Both the position numbers and the translations under genes were made by a program. The notes under the pieces are model-generated. The model made no database searches, was not told the origin of the DNA, and was given only the letters and a program-made list of their open reading frames with translations. A stretch of 64,000 bases of DNA, from positions 400,969,469 to 401,033,468 of the forward strand of contig CM068371.1 of NCBI GenBank assembly GCA_034769895.1. The letters are read 5' to 3'. This document shows positions 35,979 to 47,599 of the stretch, one piece after another. Every line of letters begins with the position of its first letter. The first letter of the stretch is position 1. Source of the stretch: Magicicada septendecula (lineage: Eukaryota; Arthropoda; Insecta; Hemiptera; Cicadidae).

Positions 35979-36298
35979 GTAGCGACATCTGTAGCTTAGC
36001 GGTAAAACTAAATTTTTTCGTGTGCTGGCTTTCTGGCAACACTCATTGCTTCCTCTTTGCCAAACTTACTTTCAGTCCTCTTCTTTCCAGCTCCTCCACC
36101 CAAACATTAATGTTTCTTTGGAGTCCCTCTTCTGTACCGGATCGTAAGACTACATCATCTGCAAACGCATCACCCCCAGCTCAAACCGGCTGAAGCCTCC
36201 AAATCCCAAAATGGAATCCTATAATTCTATCTTTGCAACTTTTTATTACATCATCCATTAGTATTATGAAAAGTAATAGACTAAGAACCTTGGCGGAC
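35979..36298 (-). pseudogene. LINE RT fragment, copy 1 of a 320-bp duplicate
   Basis: Minus strand: VLSPLLFIILMDDVIK, then AFADDVVLRSGTEE (FADD at 36153-36164), then VWVEELERRGLKVSLAKRK. These are consecutive RT motifs of an insect non-LTR retrotransposon. The segment is about 95% identical to 37430-37750, with the same left border GTAGCGACATCTGTAG. On the side where GVRQG would be expected, it is replaced by a trinucleotide repeat tract. Confidence 0.75.
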
Positions 36299-36314
36299 GT
36301 TTGTTGTTTTTATC

Positions 36315-36315
36315 G

Positions 36316-36353
<38 letters not shown>

Positions 36354-36490
36354 CTTCTTCTTCTTCTTCTTCTTCTTCTTCTTCTTCTTCTTCTTCTTCT
36401 TCTTCTTCTTCTTCTTCTTCTTCTTCTTCTTCTTCTTCTTCTTCTGCTTCGTCTCCTCCTCCTCCTCCTCCTCCTCCTCCTCCTCCTTTT
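36315..36490. repeat. Compound (TTG)n(TTC)n(TCC)n tract
   Basis: Three successive pyrimidine-rich trinucleotide arrays (TTG to about 36353, TTC to about 36445, TCC to about 36487). All long homopolymer frames here are artefacts. Confidence 0.95.
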
Positions 36491-37429
36491 CCTTCTTCTG
36501 CTTATTTTCCCATCGGTAACAATTACGCTCTCAAATCTACACACATACTGAAGGAATAATACCCATTTACTAATAAAGACTCAAAATCCCTGCAAAGAGA
36601 TTTTGATAAATGTTACTTACAAATACCAGTAGTTAAAAAATAAAAGGGCAATAATAATAGCTTTCTGTTGTTAATAACAGTAACAGTACGGTTAATAATG
36701 AGTTAGCCATCGTCGTACGGGAAGTGTAACCTAACAAAAACACTTAAACGTCTCCACTCGACAAAATATTTCCCTTTCAAAATAACATGAGCAGTTGTTC
36801 CCTCCCTTACCAGGCCAACAAGTAGCTTTGAAGTGTGAGACTGCTCCGTGCAGGGCAATATAGTCCACTTGTTCACTAAGTTCTCTTGTTTGGAAAGAAA
36901 AGGGGTCGCGATTCTGTTGATGTTATTGCTGTTCTGCTTCTGGTGTTGTATTGTAAACCAAATCGCGCGGTCGTTACTAACCCATTTCCCCTTTCACGAA
37001 ACCAAAGAAGCAATAAACTGTATGCATATAATACGCACACTGTCGTAAATATGTCGGTAGTGATAAGAAATTTATTTGTACGGAATAAAACTTATTCACT
37101 GTAAAATGTAATTGCCTTGTTCTTTTATATAGGCCTATATAACCACTCTTTGTGGTTTAGGTGAATGGGGGAGCCCAGGAGACAAACTAACATAAATTGT
37201 AGGAAATGACCTGAAAGGAATACTGAAGTCTGTAACGCATGTTACGAACTGTTATTTTAATTTAAAATATAAAACTGAAATATTTGTAGTTATGGATTTT
37301 TTAAATTTCTCAAATTGGTGGATAGTGGTTAACAGACAAAGTTACCTTTTATTTTACTGCCATTCAATAATCGCAATAGAGGAAAGTCTGATGTACACAA
37401 TTTCTACGAGGGTCAGTTGAAAAGTTAGC
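36491..37429. other. Gene-free spacer between duplicate LINE fragments
   Basis: No gene recognised; short frames only. Confidence 0.4.
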
Positions 37430-37750
37430 GTAGCGACATCTGTAGCTTAACGGTAAAACTAAAATTTTTCGTGTGCTGGCTTTCTGGCAATACTCATTGC
37501 TTCCTCTTTGCCAAACTTACTTTCAGTCCTCTTCTTTCCAGCTCCTCCACCCAAACATCAATGTTTCGTTTGGAGTTCCTCTTCCGTACCGGACCGTAAG
37601 ACTACATCATCTGCAAACGCATCAGCCCCAGCTCAAACCTGCTGAAGCCTGCAATTCCCAAAATGGAATCCTATAATTCTATCTTTGCAACTTTTTATTA
37701 CATCATCCATTAGTATTATGAAAAGTAATGGACTAAGAACCTTGGCGGAC
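37430..37750 (-). pseudogene. LINE RT fragment, copy 2 of a 320-bp duplicate
   Basis: Same motifs as the copy at 36.0-36.3 kb (FADD at 37605-37616). Here the sequence continues past the shared border, so that RQESAKVLSPLLF can be read on the minus strand, close to the RQG-x-VLSPLLF of active elements. Stop codons remain, and no N-terminal RT or endonuclease is present. Confidence 0.75.
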
Positions 37751-38669
37751 TCCTGCCCAAGTTGAAAACTCCTGTGATTTTAAACTGGATGTTCTTACAA
37801 TACTTTTACATCTATTACAGAAGCTTCAAATTTTAATATTACATTTAATAATAATAAATTTTGCCTTATATTATTATTGCAAGCAAGGAATCCTGAACGT
37901 CTTAAACCACATAAGTATATACAAAAGTGGTCTATCCATCTATAAAATTTGGAACGATTACATTTTTCCAAAATTATTTTTATTTGCTTTTTCCAAAATA
38001 CTATTTACTGTAAGAGTGTATGTGACTTTTTTTAACATCTTTTATATGTGTTCAAAAAAAGTAAATTCAAATCTATTTACTACTACAATGACAGCAGTAG
38101 TCAGATGTTACTCTGTTTTATTTATTTGATAAACAATAAAAATATAATGAGTAACAAAGTTAAAGAAGAGAATGGAAGATTCAGCTCACGGACAAAGAGA
38201 ATTTTAGTAAAAATTTATTTATTCAAATGGGTGTTTGTAAATTGGATGTTTTAATATTTAAAACAGCATTAACTGGATCTCCACAATAGCGATAAAGATA
38301 ATTTTTTCAAAATTCTCAAGAATTCTAGAAATGTTTTTGTAGAAACTTTAGGTTGGGTTTAGTAATTCTTCAAAATTCCAAACAAAAGTAAATTTCACAA
38401 ACTGCAATTTATAACTGGAAGTTGAAGTCTCAATATATTAATTTAAAAACTACAAAATTGTGTACATGCTAAGGTTTATAGCAATACTTTCTTCTGTGAT
38501 TTAAAAACAAATCAATCTGATGAAACAAAAGATAGAAGATATGAGATATATTTTATACTGATAAATATCGGTTTTTTCGGACGCTATTTTTTCATCCTTA
38601 TTCCTTATTCATTTACGTGTATTATACATGACTGATTTAGTTTGTATAACTTCTACACCGTGAAACCAA
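37751..38669. other. Gene-free AT-rich stretch
   Basis: Nothing recognised. Confidence 0.4.
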
Positions 38670-39121
38670 AGCTAGACTATATATAACATTAGTAAAACCG
38701 GTCCTGAGGTACGGAAGTAAAACATGGGTACTGACACAGGGCGACCTGTTTCGACTTGCATCTTTTGAAAGGAAAGTTTATGGACCCATTAGGGAAGGTG
38801 GAGAGTGGAGAATAAGGTACAACAGAGAGCTCTATGAGTTATAGATTACGTGATATTGTGACATCAAATAGGATAGCTAGGCTGAGATGGGCAGGACATG
38901 TACAGAGAATGAATGAGGAGGATGTTCTTAAGAGGATTATGAAATGCACACCAGAAGGAAAGAGAGGACGTGGACCCAGACTACGATGGATTGATGGTAG
39001 AAGATATAAAAGTACTTGGAGTGAAAAATTGGTGGACATTGGCTAAGGATAGGGAATTCTGGGGAAAAATCCTGAGGTACGCTGAGGCCCACGGTGGGGT
39101 GTGGAGCTATTGATGATGATG
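38670..39121 (+). pseudogene. LINE 3' end with (GAT)n tail
   Basis: Translation: LVKPVLRYGSKTWVLT, FERKVYGPIREGGEWRIRYN, then after a stop RIARLRWAGHVQRMNEED, GKRGRGPRLRW, and in a shifted frame TLAKDREFWGKILRYAEAH. This is the standard C-terminal region of an insect LINE polyprotein, nearly complete to its stop, followed by TGATGATGATGA, a short trinucleotide tail such as RTE-like elements carry. The family assignment to RTE is tentative. One frameshift near 39005 and one stop near 38841. Confidence 0.8.
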
Positions 39122-40807
39122 ATTTAGTTTGTACTTATATTTTTAGACGCTGCTCCGTAAGGACAAAATACATTAGATTTTTAGCAGAAAATGTTTGTGT
39201 TAATCTGTGACATCCGGTACACTGACTAATCTATATTGAAGACAAAACACAAAACCACCACTTCTCTTATGTAACTATGAATGTCATTAACTCTTGACAT
39301 TGATGATAATGATGATGATGATTATGATGATGACAACGACTATGACAACGATGACGATCATGTTGTGGCATAAAAAAGTAGCCTAAATATTATGTACGTA
39401 TTTCAGTTCAAAAGAGATATACATTTATTAGTAACAATCCAGCTGGCAACTGTAGTCGGAGAGATTGATTGTAAATTAATCAATTGGAAGATATTAGCCG
39501 TGGAGAATGACCAAGTTCGATCGTTATCTGCGTGTAGCGGCCAGACCGAACCGTGCCCACATCATACAGATTGTTATCAACAAACAAATCATACAATAAA
39601 CTGGAGAAATTGACCATTGTTAATGTTCGTCCAACAGTTGACTTCAAGGAGGAAGGGGAGGGGAATCGTTCCCATGATTTCGTCTCGAGTGTGGTCACGG
39701 GGGGCGGTATAAGTACGCGCCCCCTGCTTCCGTGTGGGAACAGTTTTCGCTACATCCAGTTTTTGTTGTTATTTACTGTAAAACGTCTTCAAAACGGACA
39801 CTTGATTTGTCAATTGACAGCGCTGTGCGTTTTTTACAACTCACCATGACTGCTGCCGACAGTATATTGTGTGAACATAATGTGACATTTAACTGTTTGG
39901 AATAATACGTTGTAGCATGATATTGTTATGGCAGTGAACCTTCGCAAGTTCGCTCTAGTAGCTTTTATTTATCGTTCGATAGGAGAGAAACAAAATATAA
40001 AAATTTCTAATTTCTCAAGTGTAACAAACTTTGTTTGACTTTTCTAACAAAAAGTCTAACGTTTGATATATTTTAACAAAATTTTGATAATACGGCTTTA
40101 TTAAAGCATACATAAAAAGATTAAAAATGATCATTCGGGAAAAGAATACCCAACATGACAAACGATACAGTAATAGATTCAAATTAAAATAAAATTATAC
40201 TGATATTTTCAAAATTATAAATTTAATTTTTTAAATAATCATAATAATAATATAACAAAAATTTCCATAATGATACGTGTATATTATATCTATTCAACAA
40301 TATATCAGCAACGCTTGTAATAAATATATATATTACGCTAAATGTTGTACAAAAAACGATGGAATCGCACACTAAACCTGTAGCAATAAGTAACAGTAAA
40401 TAGTAATAATAATACACAAAATATAATGCAAACAATTACCAACTACAATATTGATAAACAAATAACTTTTGATCTTTTTTCCATGACGGTTAATAAAATA
40501 CCAATTCGATTAAATATTTTCCTACTAAAAACGAAAATTAAACAAGTTTTCCCTCTTAATGTCGTTGCCACAAAAAAATGAAATTAAAGGAAAGACACCG
40601 GTTGAATACTTTGAACTTTAATAACTATAACCGAGAAAATATACTTTGTAACTTTTTACTTAAGTTATGCAAAGATATGAACGCCGTCTTGTATTATAAA
40701 CCCCATGATGTATAGTAAAAGTTACTATTTATAATGAACTCATATTTTAACAAGAGTCGCCCACAAACGTTAACACGCAGACTTCCAGTTCATCTATTTT
40801 CTGCGCG

Positions 40808-40849
<42 letters not shown>

Positions 40850-40980
40850 TATGGTCGACTACACACTCATTAAATAATAAGCACTTGATATGTTTATTTT
40901 TTAATTTGGTTCTTTTTTCTTTTTAATAATTATTATCATGTGTCGTACAATAGTAGTAGTAGTTGTCTAGTAAGTAAGGC
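39122..40980. other. Gene-free stretch, (GAT)n and (CA)n
   Basis: GAT/GAC-rich run at 39302-39360. (CA)n of about 37 bases at 40811-40847. A promoter-like patch is listed separately. Otherwise nothing recognised. Confidence 0.4.
39708..39745 (+). promoter_or_regulatory. TATA plus initiator-like core promoter
   Basis: TATAAGTA at 39708-39715 sits in a GC-rich patch (GGGGGGCGG before, GCGCCCCC after) and is followed 26-27 bases after its end by CAGTT at 39741, a fair match to the arthropod initiator TCAGT. The spacing suits a TATA-driven start near 39742. No gene follows; an old LTR promoter is the likely alternative. Inference from motif and spacing only. Confidence 0.3.
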
Positions 40981-41130
40981 TGTGGGCCTCTGGCCGGACT
41001 CCAACCAGGTGCCACCTGCCTCTTCACCTGCCGCCTGCCGCCTCCACCCACCGCGGCACGTGCCACGTCGCGCGACGCCACGTCAATGAGTCACAGACGT
41101 GTCCTCTCCTGCTGGAGAATGTCTGCTGTA
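40981..41130. promoter_or_regulatory. Isolated GC-rich patch with CACGTG and TGAGTCA
   Basis: About 150 bases of CCGCC/CCACC-rich DNA in AT-rich surroundings, holding GGCACGTGCC (an E-box palindrome), CACGTCG and TGAGTCA (AP-1 consensus). Function unknown; a regulatory patch or a transposon end are both possible. Confidence 0.3.
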
Positions 41131-42690
41131 TTGGACTAAAAGACACAATGAATTTGGGGATAATTTTCTGTACGTTGTACAGTAATTAGATAGCTGGTCC
41201 CTATTCAAGTCTCCATATCAACTCGACATCATACTCTTGTGTTTCTTGCTGCTGGTTTTCACCGTCATCATTCGGGTTCGTCCATCACAATCTATCCGAA
41301 CCATTTCAGGCTTATCTTCCTTGCTCTTTACAGTTCTCTTCCTGTCATTCTGTTTCCTATTTCTCGTTTTCGGATGCTCTCTTTCTCTATGTTTTCCCAC
41401 TCATCCGTAAGTAGTTCATTTCTGCTGGCGAAGTTTTGTGATTGCATTCTTCCCTCGTCAGAACACGACAACCGCATGTTAGGGTCGTCTCCACTGTTGT
41501 TCGATTCGTGTTTGTTTGTGTTATTACGTTTTTTACCCAACAAATGCTATTTAATGAATACAACGTTCCGAGCATTATGAAGCCTGTTACGTGTTGTCAA
41601 TTTCACGAATATACACAGCCACTCATACATTCTGATCAACTATAACTTCAAACTGTGTCGCAACACAGTGTCTTCTTTCTGACTTTCGTTTCTTGTATTC
41701 CGCACACAACTTTCCACACGTCAAGTATGACAGGTTGGTCACCGGCAAAACTAGGCATAAATGACTGCGTCAGCAATTGGTATCCCCAATCGTTGGCACT
41801 TTTTTCAACCTAAGCAAGCCTACTGCAACGAACGTATTAAATAAAAAGTATGGACAAGCTGTACCTTTGTCTCAAACTTTTAATAGCACATATTGTTTTT
41901 GTTGGTATTCTCTTTGCTTAACCCGTTTGCACCCTCTTTCACGACTAATTATCTTTATGCGTTTGTCTGAACTTTAAATAACTTAATACTCTTTCACGTT
42001 CATATGCAGAAGGGAGCTGAAAAAGATATATGGTGTAGACGTTCTGTTGACGCATGAAGTCAACATCTTACGTCTAGGAGCAAGTAGAAAGGGAAGCTTA
42101 AATGTTTGACAAACCTTTGCGCTGCGCGTACCTGTACTCCATTTGGTAGCTCTGGCAGTCAGTTAAGTTAGGAAATAACAGGATATTTTTTTTATTTTTT
42201 CTAAAGGTTTTCAAGCACATGATTATTTAATTTAGTCTTAACTTCACTTTGGACTGAGCCCACACAAAAATGTTAAATCACGTTACGAGTGCGACAAATT
42301 ATATTAAGTATGAAATTTTTGTAGTTACGCCTTAGTGTAGGGCGTAGAGTCAAATGAAAAACTTCGATATAAACATAACATTAATTGAACGAAGATAAAG
42401 TTAATACAGCAAAAATAATAATTTAATAATTTAGTAATTTATTAATTTATATGTAGATAAATAGCAAGAATAAAAATAAATAGTACTGTAGGTTGTCTGA
42501 ATCATTTAATGAAGACTGTTGTATTTCCCCAACATTGCACAAGTTATATCTAAATAGATCGCTTCACAAATGCCAAAAGTAATGTAGAAACATGGTTGTT
42601 GTAGTAGAGGACAACAGAACACATATTCTGTATGTTGCTGATGTTGAAGAAGATTGTGGCTATTTAAGCAACATGATTACAGAGTTCAAT
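41131..42690. other. Gene-free stretch
   Basis: Overlapping frames at 41218-41645 on both strands contradict one another and carry no motif. Nothing recognised. Confidence 0.4.
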
Positions 42691-42699
42691 GTGTATTAC

Positions 42700-43175
42700 G
42701 AGTAAGTCGGTTTGAGAATTAAAATATAAAATGGAAATACCTGGTAGCTGGAAATAATATAGTAGAAGGCATGAAGCCAGAGCCAGCATGATGAAAGGAA
42801 TCAGTAAGTACAAGAAATTAGGAGACGGAATTATTAAAGAAAAATTAAAAAGGAGAATTAGTTTGTCTGTTAATGCACTGAGACGATAAATTAATGTTAC
42901 AGATTCAGAATATAAATTCTGAATCTATGTGGCCGTAGAAAATAGGTTGTACTCAACATTAATTCAGACTACAGCAAAAAGAATAGAAAGGTATTAAAAC
43001 GATGAAACTGGCGTTGTTGCCTGTAGAAAGGAATATTGGCGTAGAAGGTATGGGTACTGAAAATTAAACCGAATAAGGAACGATGACCCAAAAGATAAGG
43101 TTATTGTGGAAACAACGGTTTCTGAGAAACACGGCGATGGAGTCGAAGGAACTGCAGAAAGACAATGGATGGATC
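42700..43175 (+). pseudogene. Heavily decayed LINE tail (tentative)
   Basis: Fragments in changing frames recall a LINE: ISLSVNALRR, then ENRLYSTLIQTT, then KEYWRRR and RNDDPKDKVIVETTVSE. In order they resemble the LNSL-W, IYKTLV-T and E-x2-YWRR/RIRNE steps seen in the better copy at 60.5-63.5 kb. Many frameshifts; the assignment is uncertain. Confidence 0.35.
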
Positions 43176-43919
43176 GGCAAGTTTGATGACTGGGAACGGA
43201 GAGACGGCTGAGGCTGTAGAGCAACCCTTTGCGCGCGTGATCTTTATAATATTTTATTATAAAGTTGTGTACTCTACTCTTCTGCAAATATAAATAAAAG
43301 TTGAAATGGAACAAATGGAACCAGAAATTTTTCATTTGCTCTAAAATATTAAGAACATGAAAAATTGGGTTTTACAAGAAGAATTTATTTTTATGTACAG
43401 GACCCATAGTAATCAATGTCAATGGACGTGGTCAGTTTCAAGGCAAGACCAAAGAAGAAAATACAGTCGTCAGAGATAAAATCTTAATGGGTATCTCAGG
43501 CTACACACTGTTGCCATTGCTATGACAAAGAACATTCGTATAAGAAACGAATTAACTGTAGGCCTAATACGTTTGCACGAAACAAGAAAATAAAATAAAA
43601 GGAACTGATGTGAAGAACGTCACAGAATTGACTACCAGCCTAAAGCAAAAAGACATGTAGGTAGGCCGAACGCGGCAGGAGTTAAGGAAAAAGTAGAAGA
43701 AGAAGCAGACGTAAATAATGATGATGATGCTGAAGATGATGATGTAGAGGTGGTGGTGGTTGTTGTCTAATGAAACAATCTTAGAATTATTTCATTTTCT
43801 TTTTTTTTCAGTTTTGAGAATTAAATCCCACCCCAAAGAGTTAAAGAAACACGAAAATAATTGTTAGACATGTTAACCGGGCAAATAGCCTATGGTCCAA
43901 GATACACATTCCCTGAAAT
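43176..43919. other. Gene-free stretch
   Basis: GAT/GGT trinucleotide-rich part at 43716-43770; nothing else recognised. Confidence 0.4.
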
Positions 43920-44160
43920 GCCAGACATTAAGGCCGCACCAACGCAGCCATCTTCAGTGAAGCGGGAACAAGACAGTACAACCTACTAAAGAATAGAATG
44001 AGATTAAAATGAAACCAAAAACACACTTCTATCTTTAAAAAAACCCTTTGAAAATCTTTGAAAATTTTATTTCAGTCTCATTTTATTTTTTAGCGGGTTG
44101 TACTGTGTTGTTCCCGCTCCATTGAAGGTGGCCGCCATTGATGCGGCCGAAACGTCTGGC
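43920..44160. mobile_element. Fold-back element with degenerate hammerhead-like motifs
   Basis: Arms about 43920-44022 and 44064-44160 are imperfect inverted repeats. Plus strand, right arm: TTGAAGG (44122-44128; the expected CTGAAGA has two changes), a spare T, a perfect six-base stem II GGCCGC/GCGGCC with a seven-base loop, GAAA (44149-44152), palindrome ACGT, C, and a closing helix CCA/TGG. Minus strand, left arm: CTGAAGA is intact (43951-43957), but GAAA has changed to TTAA. Each arm has lost a different part of the same core, as expected for two independently decaying copies. Confidence 0.6.
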
Positions 44161-47100
44161 CGTTCAACTCCGGCCGTGAGAGTTTGCGTTCAATTAAAAA
44201 CGAAACTATTAGAAATTTAAAAAAAAAATGCTGGTAAAAATGCATAGAGAATTAAATAATTATAAATCGAATAATTATAATTGAATACAAATAAAAATTC
44301 AATTAAATAATTAATTATTATGTGGGTACGATTATTCTTATTATTATTATTAGCGGTACGCTATAGTAGTGTTTTGGCTACGAAATAGTTTCGTAACTAC
44401 AGTATTTCGTAACTAACTACATAGTTTGAAGTTCAAATTATTTTTGAGGTAATGACTTAGCGTAAGAGACAATCCTCAGCCAGCGCGTAACCTTTAAATG
44501 TTTACTCAGCACACGGTGTACCAACTCCTAGTGGAATAACCCATTCTATAGTAGGCCTAACTAAAAAATTAAATATTAAACAGAATTTTTGCTTGCTATT
44601 GAAGTCTTATGTACATATTGTAGCCTACCTCACCTTTTCGATCATGTCAATTAACGTCCGTATTCAATCATTTTTAGTTTAGTGCATCAGATTAATACCA
44701 GTTTCGAACACAAAACAACGATAAAGATCTCAAAACGTGACCGTTCTCTGCGTACATATGAAGACCTAATACCGAAAGCTACAGTCGCTCTACCAGTGAC
44801 CGTAATGTGTGCCAATCATGTACTTACTCATTCCACAGCGCGATTTTGATTTTTTGCGAGACTAGTGCTCATTTTATGAAAATATTTTATTCATCTCTTT
44901 GGCAAAACTAGTAGATAGTTACTTAATTCAATTTACTAAAAAAATATTTACAGACACAAAGGCGAAGTTTAAACAATTTTATAAATAACAGTTAACAATA
45001 TCAGCAGACGACGGAAGACAATTGTGTCAGATTCTTTATAGGGATATGTCACGTGCTGTCTTTCTTTATCGACTTTGTTACGTTTTAGATGTCCTTAAAA
45101 GTGGAATCACTCTTGTGTTTGTACACTTACCCTCTTAATTATAAGAAAATAGCTAGTAAACACTTCTTATACTTTAAATGTTTATAGTTTTAGTCTTAAA
45201 ATTCTAAAACACTGAGAAGGAATTCCTGGCTAGTCGCCTCTCCCCACCAGAAGGAAAATCTTGACTGCGTTGCTGCATTTAGCAATGTTCGCAGACGTAA
45301 ATGTTTGACTAAAATACAAAAAAGAAAACTCATCTTCTGTTTCAGGTCTAAGGGAATTTAAATACTGTAGTTTTACTGTAGCTATTGTCAGTTTCACTTT
45401 CGTAAGATCGTTTTGATTCAATCAGCGTCTGAGGCTTTACTGTGTATTTCAATATTCAAAGGAACTACTTTTCACTTTCAATAATTTTACTTTGAATAAT
45501 GCAAACTAGAAATGAAGACACATGGTTTTACGGTATTAGGCACTCATGCTGGGAGCAGTAATTGAACGCTCCTGGTTCAATTCCGTCACAGATTTTATGA
45601 CTTCTGTTGTCTCTCAACCTTTCTTCTTCTTCTTATACTTATTCTGTGCAAAAAGAAGGAAAGAGGTTACCAAAACGAAGAAAAAAGAAGTACAGATAAG
45701 CTTCACAATGAAACCGAAACATATTCAAGAACTAGTCTTGAAATCAAAAGAATAAATAAATAAAACGCAGAATGACCAGTTGTAAATGTATGTACATACA
45801 TAAAGCTAACTAGATTGTACAGTTTCGCATTCGATTACAGCGACAAGATTCACGCTCGGAATAACATTTGTAACCGAGAGGCTCTTGTGTCCTTCACACC
45901 TGATCTCTCAGCTGTTTTACAAGACATGTCTGTACGGCCGTCATGCCGGTAACGTATCGCTGTATTAATTAATGTGACATTCATTAAATCCAGTCACATA
46001 CATACACACAAACACACGCACGCCCGCAGACACACACACACTCTCTTAGATCTAATTAAACCTCGCTTTCTTATTGTTCGGCGTCGATCCCGTGCACATC
46101 GTATAAAATTCACTTAATACGATAGCGACACTGCTGATCTGATTTATTTCTTATGACGTCACGAATTAACATCAGACCGCTACAGTGTCCCTATCGGGAA
46201 CACGCAACATATAGGCGTGCTAATAATTAAAGCGTGTAAAATGAATTAACTGTAATTAACTGAGTTAAATAATATTAAACGGGACGGAAAACAATTCCAT
46301 GATGTGCTAAGCAGAATATTAATTAATAGAACAATGATCCATCAAATTATATCAGAAACAGATAGTAAATGAGAGGAAGTGTATATTTGGTACGAACATT
46401 CCAAATTATTTTAGATAATATATAACAGCTATTACAGCATCAGATCTAGGATTTTTCTGAAGGAATACACTCAGTGTCGGTCAAATAGGAGGGTAACGGG
46501 CGGTCCACCCCGGGCTCCTTCAAGTTGGGATGGGCGTATAAGTTCCAACAAAATTTAAATAGTTTTTTAAATAGGCTACGCTTTTTGTAAACTATAATTG
46601 ATCGTTTTTATTCGCTTTAGACCCGGAGAATGTATTACTTGTATCGAAAAACGAACCCTAATCCGCCTCATACCTCACACAATCACAGGAACATCGTAAA
46701 TGATTCCCAATTTCTTCACTATAATATAGTCAAAATTCACAATAGAAGCGTGTGATAATGATTTAAAATCGGCAGTAGAAAAGCTCAGCTTTGTACATGG
46801 TGACTTTGATAAAGGACAAGTGATGCAATTCAACAATATGTATGTGCCTACTAATGCCACCGCAGAACCAACACATAAATAGATAGCCAAGGACAGCCAA
46901 TTTGAGTGTCTGTGGCCTTATGTGAAAAAAAGTTTTTAAAAACTTGAATCGATAAAAAATGATTTTAGATCAACGATGATTAAGGGAAGACTGAAAAACT
47001 CTTCAATTTGTCTAGAGAAAGCAAATTCCTCTCACTTTATACGTCCTCTTTTTCTGTTTCTGTAAAATCTTTAAATAGTGAGGTAAAAATTTTAGTATGA

Positions 47101-47428
47101 ATTACTAAAAACTATAAAATATTTACCTATTTAAAAAGAACTGTAAAAGAAACCCCACATCGAAAGAACCGCCCCGGACCTTATAAGCCGTCGCCCGCCA
47201 TTGGGTAAATCATATCCGACCCCACATTATCGTACACGCTTCATCAATATCATTAAACGGATTCAAGGATAACTTAATTCGACATAAAAATGTTTCGAAA
47301 CAAAACACTATTTAATGTGAGTCAGAAACGTGTCCCAACTCGTTTACGTTATTTGAAACTTGTAAGCGATGGATGATTTCTATCAGGTTAAACCCTCTAA
47401 TCGGTTTCTCTCCATCGTAATATTTTTG
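44161..47428. other. Gene-free stretch
   Basis: AT-rich with no recognised gene. Two GC-rich words, GTAACGGGCGGTCCACCCCGG near 46493 and ACCGCCCCGGACC near 47168, bracket about 0.7 kb of AT-rich DNA; they may be transposon ends, but no inverted-repeat match was found. A GGTTCAATTCC at 45573 matches a Pol III box B in isolation. Confidence 0.35.
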
Positions 47429-47572
47429 TAACGTTTAGAGCCCCAGAATCTCCGATTGACCTCAGAAGTTGTTGAAAGGCCTTATAGGTCGTTCTTATCT
47501 AACAACGATCTGTAAGGTATTCCAACAGGATCTTTCTGAGGACGATCCCAGATTCTGAGGCTCTAAACGTTA
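47429..47572. repeat. 144-bp imperfect hairpin
   Basis: The ends AACGTTTAGAGCC and GGCTCTAAACGTT are complementary, followed inwards by further paired blocks (CAGAATCT/AGATTCTG, CCTCAGAA/TTCTGAGG and a looser inner part). It resembles a small palindromic transposon. It lies directly next to the LINE remnant. Confidence 0.7.
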
Positions 47573-47599
47573 AGTGATGGAGGCAGTCCGAGTAGAGGG

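Noticed and set aside
36233-36559. Serine/proline- or arginine-rich protein
   Set aside because: Frames through the compound trinucleotide tract, with LINE RT on the opposite strand to one side.
41218-41645. Cluster of overlapping 60-110 codon frames
   Set aside because: Frames on both strands overlap fully, with no shared codon bias or motif; random openness.
46490-47230. DNA transposon bounded by GC-rich ends
   Set aside because: The two GC-rich ends do not pair as inverted repeats and no transposase motif lies between them.
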